Shown one piece after another: positions 32,610-44,272 of a stretch of 64,000 nucleotides of DNA (positions are counted from its first letter, which is position 1; each line of letters begins with the position of its first letter). The DNA is from Ditylenchus dipsaci. Lineage: Eukaryota; Nematoda; Chromadorea; Rhabditida; Anguinidae. Position numbers and translations under genes: made by a program. The stretch lies in the NCBI GenBank assembly GCA_004194705.1, contig SADC01000459.1, forward strand, positions 1 through 64,000, in the 5' to 3' direction. The notes beneath the pieces were generated by a model, which saw only the letters and a program-made list of their open reading frames with translations, made no database searches and was not told the origin of the DNA.

Positions 32610-33356
32610 TGGCTCTATCACAATTGAAGGTGTAAATGTAAATGTAAGTGTAAGTGTAAGTGTAAGTGTAAATGTACGTGTAAATGTAAGGTGTCTTCAC
32701 AATACCAAAAACATTTACACTTACACTTACATTTACACTTACGGTTTCACAATACCAATGTAAGTGTAAATGCAAAGTTTTCACTTATTTTCGTTTTTAT
32801 TGCTAAATATGTGTTTTTTTTTTAACAAATATGGATTTTTAAAAACAAATATGGATTTTTAAAAACAAATATCGATATTTTTATCTGAAATACTAATGAA
32901 CTATTCTCGGTTGACAAGCCACTCTTCATACTCACTACAAATTTTGTTGATGTCTTTTTTGAATTCCAAGAGAGTTTTCGGCTGCTCTGCGTTCAAAATA
33001 GAGAACGAGGGAGCCGTAGTGCAAAGGAAATCCGCAAGAAGCTTGTTGAATTTTTTAATGGTGCCGGTAGTGTGGATTTCCAAGAAAATATGATTTGATT
33101 GAAGTTTGATTAAGAATATCATTGATTGAAAACTTTCCACTACTAGCAGTTAAAATTCAAAAATATATATTTGTTGATAAATAAGCAGGATTTTAGCAAT
33201 AAAAATTAATAAGTAAAATATTTGCATTTACATTTACATTTGTATTGTGAAGGGTAAGTGTAAATGTAAGTGTAAGTGTAAATGTAAGGTGTCTTCACAA
33301 TACCAAAAACATTTACATTTACACTTACATTTACACCTTCAATTGTGATAGAGCCA
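32610..33356. mobile_element. PIF/Harbinger-like element, GTAAATGTAAGT words, TAA duplication
   Basis: Ends TGGCTCTATCACAATTGAAG and its inverse are flanked by TAA (32607-32609, 33357-33359). Both arms carry TGTAAATGTAAGTG hexamer-type arrays. The interior (minus, about 33140-32901) encodes about 80 residues including TTGTIKKFNKLLADFLCTTA and EFKKDINKICSEYEEWL. I could not assign it; it may be a remnant of a transposon or captured protein. Confidence 0.75.
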
Positions 33357-33559
33357 TAAAAAAATTATTTGCAAAAAAAAAAATTTCTTGGTCCCCTGTT
33401 GATTGAATGGAGGAGCAAGGAGCACCCCCGTGCGATATGCAATCGAGTGGGGCTGCGATGTACATTTAGCCGTTTTTTACAAGCTCTAGAAGTTTCGGAA
33501 TAATAGCCGGTTAACCAAAGCTATTTATTTAGCGGTCGCCAACAATCCTACTGGAAACA

Positions 33560-34085
33560 ACAGCTTTTGACTGATTAAAAGCTGTTGGTAATCCACTTTG
33601 CTTATTCAAATCCCTTAAAAAAGATTGAGGGTTGAGCCAGGAATCCATATTCCTTGATTAAAATATCCAAGTTATTTTTAAAAACAAATTCTCAAGTTGT
33701 AAAGCCAGGCCTTTTTCCAAATCCAATTGGCTGTTTAGGTGAACCTTCTCTAAAACTATTTATAAAATGTTCTAGCAAGTTGTGTGAGCTCCAAGTAATC
33801 CAAGGATCTCCGAGAATTTTCAATTACTGCTCTGAATAGGGCTGCATATAAGTGTATTTGAGCCAGAACTTGAACCCTAAAATTCTTCTCGACCATTTGT
33901 TTATCTAGTCTATTTGCCGTTGCCACTGCTTGTTGCCATATCGAATTATACTTTTTGTGCACTGAATTGAATCATTTATATTCTCAGGAAGCTCTTTGCC
34001 AAAAATTAAGATCTCTGAATTTAGAATGTTTAAACAATGAAAGAGATAAAATTTTAGGAGGTGCAACTACAAAAGACAGTTAAAG
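33560..34085 (-). pseudogene. Possible decayed coding sequence, unidentified
   Basis: The minus strand has protein-like stretches in two frames, e.g. AVATANRLDKQMVEKNFRVQ and, shifted, GDPWITWSSHNLLEHFINSF then REGSPKQPIGFGKRPG. In-frame stops interrupt it. No family was recognised and no splice sites are convincing. Listed because composition and length are unlike the flanking repeats. Confidence 0.2.
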
Positions 34086-34534
34086 CAGGGTAGGCCCTAT
34101 CCTAATAAAAGAACGGGGAGGGTTTCGCCTTGGTCCCCCCGTTGAATTTTTTAAATTATTTTTCAGGCTTAGGCTTGGGCAAAAATAGGCCAGTGAATGT
34201 TAGGGCAGGCTCGAACATGAGTTTAAAATATGTTTTGACTCCGTCCTAACAAGAGTCCGTCAAAAGGCATCAGAAAAAAGTGTTTTATTCTTATTATGAG
34301 ATTAAATGATTTTTAAGATCACGAAAAAATTTTAAAGGGACTAAGGGATTTTTTCTGTCCTTAGGTTACCATTCCCGTTTTAAAGCAGTGCTTAATCCTA
34401 CTATTTACGAAATTTAAAAGTCAATTATCAGTGGTCGAAACTGCATTTTGAGTCTTAGCCTCGGTCATAGTGGGAGTAATTTTAAGTAAAAAATGCCGCC
34501 AAAAGATGAATGGAATATTCAATCGATTTTAGTA

Positions 34535-34957
34535 CAGTCGAACCTGGATATAACGCCATCCCACGCCAACGCCACGGTTCTTTCCCGCTCAGGGTCCGAA
34601 ACCTTTTTAAGTCATTTTTTGAAAGATTTTGCCAGTCTGTTTTTTACAGTCTGATCCCAAATATCGCAAAAAAGAAAGATCCCGATTTTACCAAACGTTT
34701 TTCAAAAACTAAAATGTTTCGCCATATAAAACCACTTGTTTTCGGAAAGGGCTGGCCTTTTATCGAGGTTTTGTTTTTCACATGGCAATACTTTTTGGTT
34801 TTTGAAAAACGATCGGTGAAATCGGAATCCTTGCGATATTTGAGATCAGACTGTAAAAACAAAATTGGCAAAAATATTCAAAATTGGAGTTTAAATAAGT
34901 GTCGAACGCTAGACAGGGACGAAGTTTTCGGGGTGGCCATATATCCAGGTTCGACTG
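34535..34957. mobile_element. pogo-like foldback, TA duplication
   Basis: CAGTCGAACCTGGATATAACG and its inverse (ATATCCAGGTTCGACTG) are flanked by TA. The inner arms are palindromic, with matched CGTTTTTCAAAAACTAAAA / TTTTGGTTTTTGAAAAACG. No transposase. Confidence 0.78.
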
Positions 34958-35056
34958 TATCTACAATTCTAAGAACTTATGATTAGTGTAGCCGTTAAAG
35001 CTACATGTTACGAACTTCCAAACAGTGTGTTCCTCCCTGTGGTCGATTTATCCAGA

Positions 35057-35176
35057 TTAGGGTTGTGGAATTCTCCGGAATTTCTAGTCTTTCCGTATCA
35101 AATACTACATTTACTCGAGACAATTCTCAGGAGAATTCTCCGATTTTTATTTTTTCGGATAATTCCACAACCCTAA
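35057..35176. mobile_element. Short element, TTAGGGTTG ends, GGAATTCTCCGG words
   Basis: TTAGGGTTGTGGAATTCTCC at the left faces GGATAATTCCACAACCCTAA at the right. AATTCTCC words occur internally. The element at 42747-42893 has the same ends but GGTAATTACCCGG words. Confidence 0.65.
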
Positions 35177-35719
35177 GCCAGATTGAGAAATCGTTTGCCA
35201 GTTATTTTTGTCTAATCTAAAAATTGTAAGGATTCCATAGAAAATAGAAACAATTGCGCCGAAAATACCCACAGCGCACAGTGTCACAAAAGCTTTGTTT
35301 TAATAACAAGTGCTCATTGTATCGGACGGCGCGGCTCTTTTCGTCTCTTCTATTTCTTTTTTGTTACAGAAATGGCGAAATTTCACTATTCAGAAAAAGC
35401 TCCATAGCTTTAACTTAAAAAAATTTTGCTTGAAAAAATCATGACATTTTTATCAGAACTTTTTTTTTCAACTGTTATTTTTTCATTTGGCCAATTTAGT
35501 GTTAATTGATGAGCACTTAGAAGTGTTGTTGAAAAAATATGTCTTTTAAGATGTGACTTAGCTAACCAAAATAGCGCGTTAGAATTATTAATCATCGGAT
35601 AAATATTTAAGCAAAAACACTAAATAAATTAAATAAGAAAAAATTCAAATGATATTTTTAGTTGGAAAATATTTAAAATCATATAAATTTTTTTTAAATT
35701 TTGAACAAAAATACACTTA

Positions 35720-36967
35720 CAGTCCACTCTCGATACAGTGTAGTGCGCGGGACTGGAAAAATATACACTATATCGAGAGTTACACTATATCGAAGGTTTC
35801 CCAACAAAACAGTCAATGTTGTACACTATATCGAGAGTTTTCGCCTTAATGACCTGAACCCCAAATCAAAAAGATATTTTATTCGACAAAAATAATAATG
35901 GTACCATGTGAGAAATGCATTAACGGTTAGACGAGAAGTAACTGGTCATTTTTGATGTACATTTATGGCTTGTTCACGTTGTTCGAGTTAGTGTTAGAGT
36001 TCGAGTTCGGGTAAGAGGTGTTCATGTACTCGAAAATCCGAACTCTAACTCTAACTCGAAGGTGTTCACGTACATCGAGTTAGAGTTCGAGGTCGCGCTT
36101 GAACGTGCTTATGTATATAGCTCAGATGGCTCAGAATTTTGCCCCTGAGCGGTCAAAAGCCACTAAAAGTTAGTTTTCAGGCCGTTTACTACAAGGGAAT
36201 CCGAGTTATATGCATCATCACCTTCAAGTTCGACCTCGAACTCGAGGTACGTCGACACCCTCGAGTTAGAGTTCGAGTTCGGATCAGAGGTGTTCACGTA
36301 ATCAAAAACCCGAACTCTAACTCGAACTCTGACTCTAACTCGAACAACGTAAACAAGCCATTACATTATCATGTTTCTGTTTTTCGCCTCTCTTCGTAAA
36401 AATATTCTTCTGATGCATCGGCAAAACTAAGCACCGCATGATCATCAGAATGCTGTTTTATATATTGACTGCAAAATCAAACGCTCTATAAGCTTTCAAC
36501 CGTCTCTTAATTGTTTCACCTTCACTGCCCTTCACTACATTTCTTTTCGATTCTTTTAACCTCGGCAAAAAAATCCAAGAATTCAATTGTAGCTCATCGT
36601 ACCCTCTTATTAATGAATTTGGCGCTTTTATTTTTGGCAACTTCCATTACTGATTTCTTCTAGTTCAAAGTAATCAAACCTTACTCTTTTTCAGTACTTA
36701 TTACTCAATTTGCAAAAAACGGATAAATTTACATTTTAGAGACAGCAATTTCAATAAAATTAGAAAATATACACTTTATCGAGAGCTGTTTTCTTTGTCG
36801 GGACCGCAAAAAATATACACTATATCGAGAGTTACACTGTATCAAGAGTGCACTATATCGAAGATATGGTTCCTTATGTTTTTAAATTAACCAACCAAGT
36901 CGTAAAAAATATACACTGTATCGAGAGTTACACTATATCGAGAGTGCACTATATCGAGAGTAGACTG
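35720..36967. mobile_element. pogo-like element with ACACTATATCGAGAGT arrays
   Basis: CAGTCCACTCTCGAT and ATCGAGAGTAGACTG ends are flanked by TA (35718-35719, 36968-36969). Arms are repeats of ATACACTATATCGAGAGTT (three left, about six right). The middle contains the Harbinger-like MITE at 35966-36360. Confidence 0.75.
35966..36360. mobile_element. PIF/Harbinger-like MITE, GAGTTAGAGTTCGAG words, TTA duplication
   Basis: Ends TGGCTTGTTCACGTTGTTCG and inverse are flanked by TTA (35963-35965, 36361-36363). Subterminal hexamer arrays occur in both arms. Sister copy at 47003-47378. Confidence 0.85.
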
Positions 36968-37100
36968 TACTTACGAAAAATGTCGTTGGTTGAATAATAA
37001 TATTGGTTGATAATAATAATGTTGGTTGATTTTTTTTCACTTCTAAAAGGTATTTTCAACGCCAATTTTCATTTGTTATCAAAGCATTTTTCGTAATATA

Positions 37101-37815
37101 CTGGATGTCCCAAAAATACTCGACGGATTTTTAAACGGCTTTTTTAAGATGATTCTTGCATCCAAAAATTATTTCGATGATATCATTTTGTAGCCCTTTC
37201 CTTCCTTTTTCGAATGATATATAAAGTTTCATTAGAATATTTTAGAAAAGCTATTATTTGGCTACAAACACATGTGAGGTCATTTTAGGATGTTGATAGG
37301 CATTTTTATCACTTTAACTGATCAAAATTTTAATTGAAATGAATGAGATATGGATTTTTTGAAAAAATTAATATCTTGAAAAATGACCAAATCAAATTTT
37401 CTTCAAATTTTTTGGAATTTTAGTCATTTTTTCAAGATATTATTTTTTCAAAAAAGCCATATCTCAACACCCAGATTTTTAAAAGCTACTGTGTGAAGTG
37501 GGTTTTGTAGCTCTTGAACTGCGCTACATCATGGTGCTCTTATTTTGCTATAGCCTTGTACTTCAAATTAAAATTTTGATCAGTTAAAGTGATTAAAATG
37601 CCTATCAACATCCTAAAATGACTTCACATGTGTTTGTAGCCAAATAATGGCTTTTCTAATAATGGCTTTTGTAAAATATTTTAATGAAACTTCATATATC
37701 ATTCGAAAGAGGAAGGAAAGAGCTACAAAATGATATCATTGAAATAATTTTCGGATGCAAAAATCATCTTAAAAAAGCCGTTAAAAAATCCGTCGGGTAT
37801 TTTTGGGACACCCGG
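37101..37815. mobile_element. mariner-like palindromic MITE, TA duplication
   Basis: CTGGATGTCCCAAAAATAC and its inverse GTATTTTTGGGACACCCGG are flanked by TA. The 715-bp element is nearly palindromic throughout. The terminus resembles Tc1/mariner ends of the GGGTGTCCCAAAA type. Confidence 0.8.
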
Positions 37816-38089
37816 TAATTTGCTTTTTATTTGAATTTTTTTCATGATCATGCTTGATCCAAAAAAGACAATTTTTGGCGCTTTCCTGGGCCAGACCACC
37901 ACCAGACCACACACGGTTATATCCAAAATTGCCTAAAACGATGTTTTACATGTTTTCAAAGGACCATACTTTTTGATGACAATGCGAATTTGACAAATTC
38001 AAATGCACGCGTGACACTTTTTTCACTCCGAATTTTTTTTTCAGATCATTTATTATGTATTAACATAAATGATCAAAAAATGACAGAGC

Positions 38090-38362
38090 AAACACGGGAA
38101 TCGAACCTAGGATCAACAATTAGGTAAACGGTCAGTTCGCCCCGTTTTTTGTTTTAGGCTTAGGCAAGGGTAAGCCAGCGTATGTTAGGATGGACTTTAA
38201 CATGTTTCCCGAACTACAAAAAAGTTAAAAAATATGTTTGGGTATCGTTTTTGTGACAAAATTGTCATTTTTAAAAACGGGGCGAATTATTGTGGGCGAA
38301 CTGGCCTGTCTCCGACAATCACCATACATCGCTACTATACCACTGAACCACTAGGCCATTTA
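38090..38362 (-). repeat. tRNA-derived sequence split by a small TIR insertion
   Basis: On the minus strand the A box TGGCCTAGTGGTTCAGTGG lies at 38341-38359 and the B box GGTTCGATTCCC at 38097-38109, in tRNA order but about 240 bp apart. The excess is the 171-bp TIR insertion at 38133-38303. Without it the spacing would be near that of a tRNA. Probably a SINE head or tRNA pseudogene. Confidence 0.6.
38133..38303. mobile_element. Small TIR element inside a tRNA-like sequence
   Basis: Ends CAGTTCGCCC / GGGCGAACTG. A second inverted pair CGCCCCGTTTT / AAAACGGGGCG lies inside, with a TTAGGCTTAGGCAAGGG block. No clear target duplication. Confidence 0.6.
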
Positions 38363-38561
38363 TATAAAACTTCGTTATACCAACAGTACATAATTCAAAA
38401 AGTATTTTCTGAGTGAAAAAAGTGTCCCGCGCGCATTTGAATTTGCCAAATTCTCATTTGCACCAACAAGTATGGTCTTTTAAGTGTGTGAGAAAAAAAA
38501 TTTTCAGCCGAAAATTCTTCATATGTGATTTGAATTAAATTACACTAAATTGTCTTGTACA

Positions 38562-39433
38562 GGGTGGGTTGCAGTTTACAATCCCCCCCCCCCACAGGGA
38601 CTGCTCGGATGGAGGAGATAACATCATATTCGTGTTTCTCGACCCCGATTTCATGAGATTTTTTAATTTTTCGAAAAAAATATTTTTTCAATCCACAGGG
38701 GGGTATCATGGTTTTTTAGTCAAAATTTGAAAAATTTAAATTGGCGCCTTTTGAATTTAAAAGGGAATAAGGGCTGTATTGGGAGGGGAAGGGAATAAAA
38801 GGGGCCACTTTTATGGCAGAACAATATAAAAGTAAATATATGTATTCTTCGACTGCCTCACCATGTTTTTCAACTGGGCCGTGGCAAAAAAAGACTCTAT
38901 ATGCATTTTATGGTCAAGAGTACTTCTCGGAATCATGTCTAAGGTAAGTGTGTGCGCGCATCTCTAACTCTCAAGCCCCCTGGGCCCCGTCGGGGCCGCA
39001 GTGGGCTTGGGGGCTTGGAGTTGAGATGCGCACACCCACATACCTTAGACACAAATCACTCGAAAGTGACTCTGGATGCATGAAAAAGCATGCATACCAG
39101 AGTTTATTTATGCGGTAGGCCCCAGTATTCAAAACTATGTTCAACATCTTCTTGTTAGTGGCCCTTGTGTGATTAGTGGCCCCTTTTATTCCCTTCCCCT
39201 CCCAATACAGCCCTTATTCCCTTTTAAATTCAAAAGGCGCCAATTTAAATTTTTCAAATTTTGACTAAAAAACCATGATACCCCCCCTGTGGATTGAAAA
39301 AATTTTTTTTCGAAAAATTAAAAAAACACGCGGCTTTTTCATGAAATCGGGGTCGAGAAACACGAATATGATGTTATCTCCTCCATCCGAGCAGTCCCTG
39401 TGGGGGGGGGGGCGGGGGATTGTAAACTCAAGC
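38562..39433. mobile_element. Foldback with GC-hairpin core, CAGTCCCTGTGGGG-armed
   Basis: ACAATCCCCCCCCCCCACAGG (38578) through GAGCAGTCCCTGTGGGGG (39400): inverted arms share CCGAGCAGTCCCTG, GGGGTCGAGAAACACGAAT, GGCGCC, and GGGAGGGGAAGGGAATAAAA. The centre (38935-39060) is the GC hairpin. The inner arms match those of 40180-41072 and 25545-26415; the outermost parts differ. Confidence 0.72.
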
Positions 39434-39435
39434 CA

Positions 39436-39868
39436 CAGGGTGGCCCAAAAAAACCTGAAATTTTTCAAAATTAACACTGTTTTGTTTAAGACTTTTGAAT
39501 TTATATATTTCTTACATTATTCAGCAGTGTTTGTAGCTTATTTAAAAGCCAAGATCAAGGGCTACGTGCTAGTGCAAAAACATTTAGAAAATCACAGCGA
39601 AATTTCAAAGAAATATGTCAGAATTTGCTGTTCAAATTCAGACTTTTTGAACAGTTTAAATTAGACAGTTCAGTCATTGAAATTTTGCGTGTCGCATTCA
39701 TTTATTGTTTTTTCATCGTGTCTCTATTTTTTATATTGAATTTGGTGTAACAAGGATGGACGGTTGCAGTCTTAGGTCATAAGGTCAGCTTCGAGGCAAG
39801 CAACATATGGGAAGCAACCACTTAGTGAGTTAAATTTCGGATTTTTTCAGGTTTTTTGGGCCACCCTG
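39436..39868. mobile_element. mariner-like element with CAGGGTGGCCCAAAA ends
   Basis: CAGGGTGGCCCAAAAAAACC at the left faces TTTTTTGGGCCACCCTG at the right, followed by TA. The interior is not palindromic; a short open frame (39470-39664) has no recognised homologue. Confidence 0.65.
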
Positions 39869-40179
39869 TAGACTTGTATTACCCATCCAGTCAATTTTCG
39901 TTCGTCAATTTCTATATATTTTTGATAAAACCGCGTCATTTTTTATATTTATGCTTTGGTACTTTCGGTTGCGTATTTCCTGAAAATATTCCTATTCGGA
40001 ATTTTTTCTTCTTTTTTGATTTTCTAATAAATCAGCACGACTAGTCGCGTTTGCCGCTCGACTAGTTAGCAGCGATCAGTCCTAATTGTTTAACTTTAGT
40101 GGTATTACAAGTTCGGCGCTAGTAGCGAATACCCCCCCCAAACCTGACCTTTTAAAATTCGCTACTAGGGTCACAATTT

Positions 40180-41072
40180 CTGGCTTGACTTTACTTGACC
40201 CCCCCCCACGGCTGACCCACTTTTGATGACAATTTTGAAAAACCAATTGCATATTCGTGTTTCTCGACCCCGATTTAGGCGCGAATTTACCAGTCGTTTC
40301 CGGTAAAGTGAAAAAATTTTTTTGTCAAACCACAGGGGGGTATCATGGATTTTAGTCAAAATTTGAAAAATTTGAATTCGCGCCTTTTGAATTTTGAAGG
40401 GATTAAGGGCTGTATAGGGAGGGGAAGGGAATAAAAGGGGGCCACTAATCACACAAGGCCACTAACAAGAAGATGTTGAACATAGTTTTGAATACTGGGG
40501 CCTACCGCATAAATAAACTCTGGTATGCATGCTTTTTCATGCATCCAGAGTCACTTTCGAGTGATTTGTGTCTAAGGTATGTGGTGTGCGCATCTCAACT
40601 CCAAGCCCCCAAGCCCCCTGCGCCCCGAAGGGGCGCAGGGGGCTTGAGAGTTAGAGATGCGCGCACTCACTTACCTTAGACATGATTCCGAGAAGTACTC
40701 TTGATCATGAAATGCATATAGAGGCTCTTTTTGCCACGGCCCAGTTGAAAAACATGGTAAGACAGCCAGAATATACCAATATATGTTTTTTCTAACGTTC
40801 TGCCATAAAAGTGGCCCCTTTTATTCCCTTCCCCTCCCTATACAGCCCTTAATCCCTTCAAAATTCAAAAGGCGCGAATTCAAATTTTTCAAATTTTGAC
40901 TAAAATCCATGATACCCCCCCTGTGGTTTGACAAAAAAAAATTTTCACTTTACCGGAAACGACTGGTAAATTCGCGCCTAAATCGGGGTCGAGAAACACG
41001 AATATGCAATCGGTTTTTCAAAATTGTCATCAAAAGTGGGTCAGCCGTGGGGGGGGGGGGGGTTCAAGTAAA
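40180..41072. mobile_element. Near-perfect 890-bp foldback with GC-hairpin core
   Basis: TTTACTTGACCCCCCCCCACG to CGTGGGGGGGG...TCAAGTAAAG. Arms pair almost base for base (for example CGGAAACGACTGGTAAATTC with its inverse) up to the central hairpin at 40575-40685. No coding sequence. Confidence 0.8.
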
Positions 41073-41413
41073 GTGTTACCCAATTTCTTACATTTATTCT
41101 TATTTTTTCTAATAACTAGAACAGCATTAATCATTATGCTGTCTCAGTTTTGTTTTTTGTCTGTTTTTTTAAGAAGCTGGTTTAATACCCTCCATTTAAT
41201 GTCCGCTGGGACATCTTGCTTGCTTACAGCTATTATTATTATAGCATATTGGTATAGTCGAGTAATTTTCGTCGTTGGCAATTATTTATCATTCAGCAGT
41301 ATATCTTGGGAAGCATATAACACGCCTCAAAATATTTTTTTTATATTTCTGACTTTAGAAAAGTCAGGCACTATTTCGCACTATCTTAAAATGAATAGAC
41401 CCAAAAACGCATA

Positions 41414-41656
41414 CCGTATAACCTCTATTAAACGGACACCCTCTAATAAACGGGCACCCTCAAGGACCTATATCTCAGCGCAAAAAAATTTTTTGCAAAT
41501 CTGTTTTTCGCGTTTTCTTGATCACCACGATCTTAGTTGATTCCGCTTTTTAAATTTTTTTGAGTACCCAAAAATCTCAAAATCAAAATATTCATTTTTC
41601 GATTTTTTAGGGGTTGAAAATTAAACGGGCATGCCCGTTTAATAGAGGTTATACGG
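41414..41656. mobile_element. CCGTAT-family MITE, TAAACGGACACCC words, sister of 12195
   Basis: TA-flanked. Near-identical to 12195-12457 over words and core, including AAGGACCTATATCTCAGCG and ACGGGCATGCCCGT. Confidence 0.82.
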
Positions 41657-41904
41657 TAGATCTGCACCAGACACATTTGAAAATCGCACCAGCCTGAGTC
41701 AGGATGATGCGCGCCGAATTAACTGCAAAATTTCTCAAGTATTACTCATTCCGATATCTTGGTTTTTTCTCGATATCTTTTTTTACGAACGGAGACATGC
41801 TGAGGTGTCTAAAGTTGTAATAAAAAAAGATTTTCAATAGGCACCCGTTAAGATTTGACCTTTTAAAATCTAAAATTTTGAAAATAAAAGTTGAGAGGGC
41901 GAAA

Positions 41905-42162
41905 TTTACCTATACCCCACCACTCAATTAACCTTGACCTCCACCAGTAAATCAGCTTGGGGCACCAAGGCAAAAAAAATTCGTTTGAAATTTTTTATTT
42001 CAAAATCCCAAAAAACAGGTCTTAAAAACAATGTATTTGCACTCTTTGTTTATTTTCATGCAAAAAATTATTGGTATTCAAAAATGGAAAAATTTTGTCT
42101 TGGCATCCAAAGCTGATTTGCTGGTGGGGTCAAGGTTAATTGAGTGGTGGGGTAAAGGTAAA
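41905..42162. repeat. Foldback with CAGCTTGGGGCACCAAGGC arms
   Basis: ACCCCACCACTCAATTAACC at the left faces GGTTAATTGAGTGGTGGGGT at the right. Next inward is AATCAGCTTGGGGCACCAAG against CTTGGCATCCAAAGCTGATT, then A/T-rich arms. Confidence 0.72.
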
Positions 42163-42746
42163 GTGCTCCGGAGGTAAGAGTATTTTACTCGAGAAATTTC
42201 ACAGTTAATTCGTCGCACATCATTCTGACTCAGGATGATCACGTGCTCATCCAGGCGATTATGCGATTTTCGCTTGACGGCGCAAAAAAGTGCCTCACCC
42301 CCCTAAATTCAGAAATAAAAAAAGTTTATTTTGAGGCGTGTTCTATGTGTGTTGCTTTGTAAGTGTTGTTCATAACCACTTTTCTAGTAAAAGTGGTAGT
42401 AACATAGAGTACCAACCCGATAAATTACTTGTTTAGGGCTCAATAATATGCATAACATATGCATAGCATCTTCCACTCTTTTTCCTCACCCTAATCATGT
42501 GTTTTGCATTTGAAAGTTTAGCTATGTATACGCATAATTAATCCGCTTGTGCAAGTGTTTTATTCCAAAGTTATGTTGCATGAAATTCACCTGCAAAAAT
42601 AAAGATCTTTTACTTGTGTCCTAACATCTTTTGATAAATTTTTGTAAAGCTTGTTGTACAGTTAATAAAAGAAAAATATAATTGTCTGGACAGTTAACTC
42701 TCATTTTCTACTTCTAAAGTAATGACAAGCAATCTGTTTCTAATAG
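42163..42746. other. Gene-free stretch
   Basis: Apart from a CATCCTGAGTCA/TGACTCAGGATG inverted pair with 41695-41705 (near 42222), no gene or element boundary is seen. Confidence 0.35.
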
Positions 42747-42893
42747 GGTTGGTTGATTGGTAATTACCCGGGTAATTACCCGGAAAAATACTTTTCGGCC
42801 TTATTTCTCGGTAATTACTTGGGTAATCACCTGAAATCACCCGGGTAATTACCCGGAGAAATACTTTTTCCGGAGAATTACCCAACCCTAGTT
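42747..42893. mobile_element. Short element, TAGGGTTGG ends, AATTACCCGG words
   Basis: TAGGGTTGG to CCAACCCTA, with about six GGTAATTACCCGG units in both orientations. Same end type as 35057-35176, different word. Confidence 0.68.
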
Positions 42894-43201
42894 TTTAACT
42901 TACGAAAAATCGACAACTCTGTAATTTTACAAAACTTTGTCTTATAATAAAAAAAAGTATAATGTAACTTTTTTGAAAAGTCTACCGGCTTTTCTGTCTC
43001 AAATTCCCTGGTTTCTGTTTCAGATTTAGTTTTGCCTGTTTCGCAAAAAAAAATTGGCGCTATTGGAAACAACCCTCCAGCCCAAAGTCGGATCTACTGG
43101 AATAACCAGCTCCCCCATCCCTTGGAGTATATTCCAGTAGGTTCGATTTTGGGGGAGCGGTATATTTCAGTAGCGTCAAAAATTTGGTTATTTTTAAGAT
43201 A

Positions 43202-43449
43202 CCGTATCCGCTCTAATTATAGACCCGTCTATAATTTTTCAACCTCCTAAAAATCGGAAAATTTTGAATTTGATCTCGAAATTTTCGGGTGCTCAACCAA
43301 AATCTAAAAAGTGGAATCGGTAGAGCTCGTGGAGTTAAGAAAACGTATCAAACAGATTTGCAAAATATTTTCTCTCCTCCAAGATACAGACCCTCAAAGC
43401 CGAGGGGGGTCTATAATTAGAGAGGGGTCTATAATTAGAGTGGATACGG
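43202..43449. mobile_element. CCGTAT-family MITE, TTATAGACCCC words
   Basis: CCGTATCCGCTC and GAGTGGATACGG ends are flanked by TA. TTATAGACCC occurs at the left end, next to the GGTTGAAAAA box, and twice at the right. The core with GGGTGCTCAACC and AAAAGTGGAATCGG is that of 10424, 12195, 41414 and 53866. Confidence 0.82.
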
Positions 43450-43487
43450 TATATCGAAAAGCTTAAAGGAGAGGGGAACAGCTACTT

Positions 43488-43969
43488 ACACGGGAAGTGC
43501 ACGACCCGACCGTGGCCTTTTAAAGAACCTTAATATACCAAAAGATAGCTCTATTCTTGCTGATTACGGACCCGTTCGCAGAATCTGCTATGGAGCGATC
43601 TACGCCGAGATATCAATCTTCGAAAATTGTAAATTCTGGCAGCTAGAATATATAACTGACTAACATCACAATCTAAGATATCAGTATGGTGCAGTAAAAA
43701 CAATAACGGTCCTCTGTTTAATACCACAGGTTCGACTCCTAGCTGGTGCACTTTTTAATTTTTCATTTTTTCCTTGCCAATTTTTATTTGTAAACAACAA
43801 ATAATCAATGAGTGTTTGTTACCAGAATTTACAATTTTATAAGATCAATATCTCGGCGTAGATCGCTCCATAGAGATTCTGCGAACAAGTCCGTAATCAA
43901 CAAGAATAGAGCTATTTTTGGTATATAAGCTTCTTCAATAGGCTACGGTCGGTCGTGCACTTCCCGTGT
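43488..43969. mobile_element. Foldback with tRNA-like sequence in its centre
   Basis: ACACGGGAAGTGCACGACC and its inverse are the ends. Inner arms share AGATCGCTCCATAG-type and GCTCTATTCTTG blocks. The unpaired middle (43683-43755) contains GGTTCGACTCC, a B box, in GGTGCAG...CTGGTGCAC context followed by TTTTT; the A box is poor. Confidence 0.7.
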
Positions 43970-43987
43970 TAGTCCGAAAAAAAATTC

Positions 43988-44272
43988 GGCCTCGGTGACG
44001 TAGTGTATAAGTGTTTGTGTTTTATGGCCCGAATCGTGCGCAGGTTCGACCCCACCTGGTGGCACGCTATTTATTTTTGCTTGTTCGACCAATTTCGAGA
44101 GGCAATCGGGTCGCTGAATCTGGCGCTAAAAAAGTCCAATCACCCAGCCCTCCCTCCCTCAAAACTTCTCTAACAAGCCAAAATAAATAGCGTGCCATTA
44201 CGTGGGATCGAACCTGCGCACGATTTTAGCCTGAAAAACACAAACGCTTATCCACTGATGCCACTTTTTCAT
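43988..44272. repeat. Head-to-head pair of tRNA-derived sequences
   Basis: Plus strand 43994-44068 has GTAGTGTATAAGTG and GGTTCGACCCC. Minus strand 44272-44195 has CAGTGGATAAGCG and GGTTCGATCCC in tRNA order. Both continue into a shared GCTATTTATTTTGGCTTGTT-like tail, in opposite orientation, with about 90 bp between. It reads as two inverted SINE copies or one foldback SINE. Confidence 0.6.

Noticed and set aside
32575..32784. Tyr/Thr-rich frame near 32.7 kb
   Set aside because: Translation of the GTAAATGTAAGT hexamer array.
41004..41540. 178-residue open frame with hydrophobic stretches
   Set aside because: It starts in the arm of the 40180-41072 palindrome, ends in the CCGTAT MITE, and the middle has no recognisable domain or splice support.
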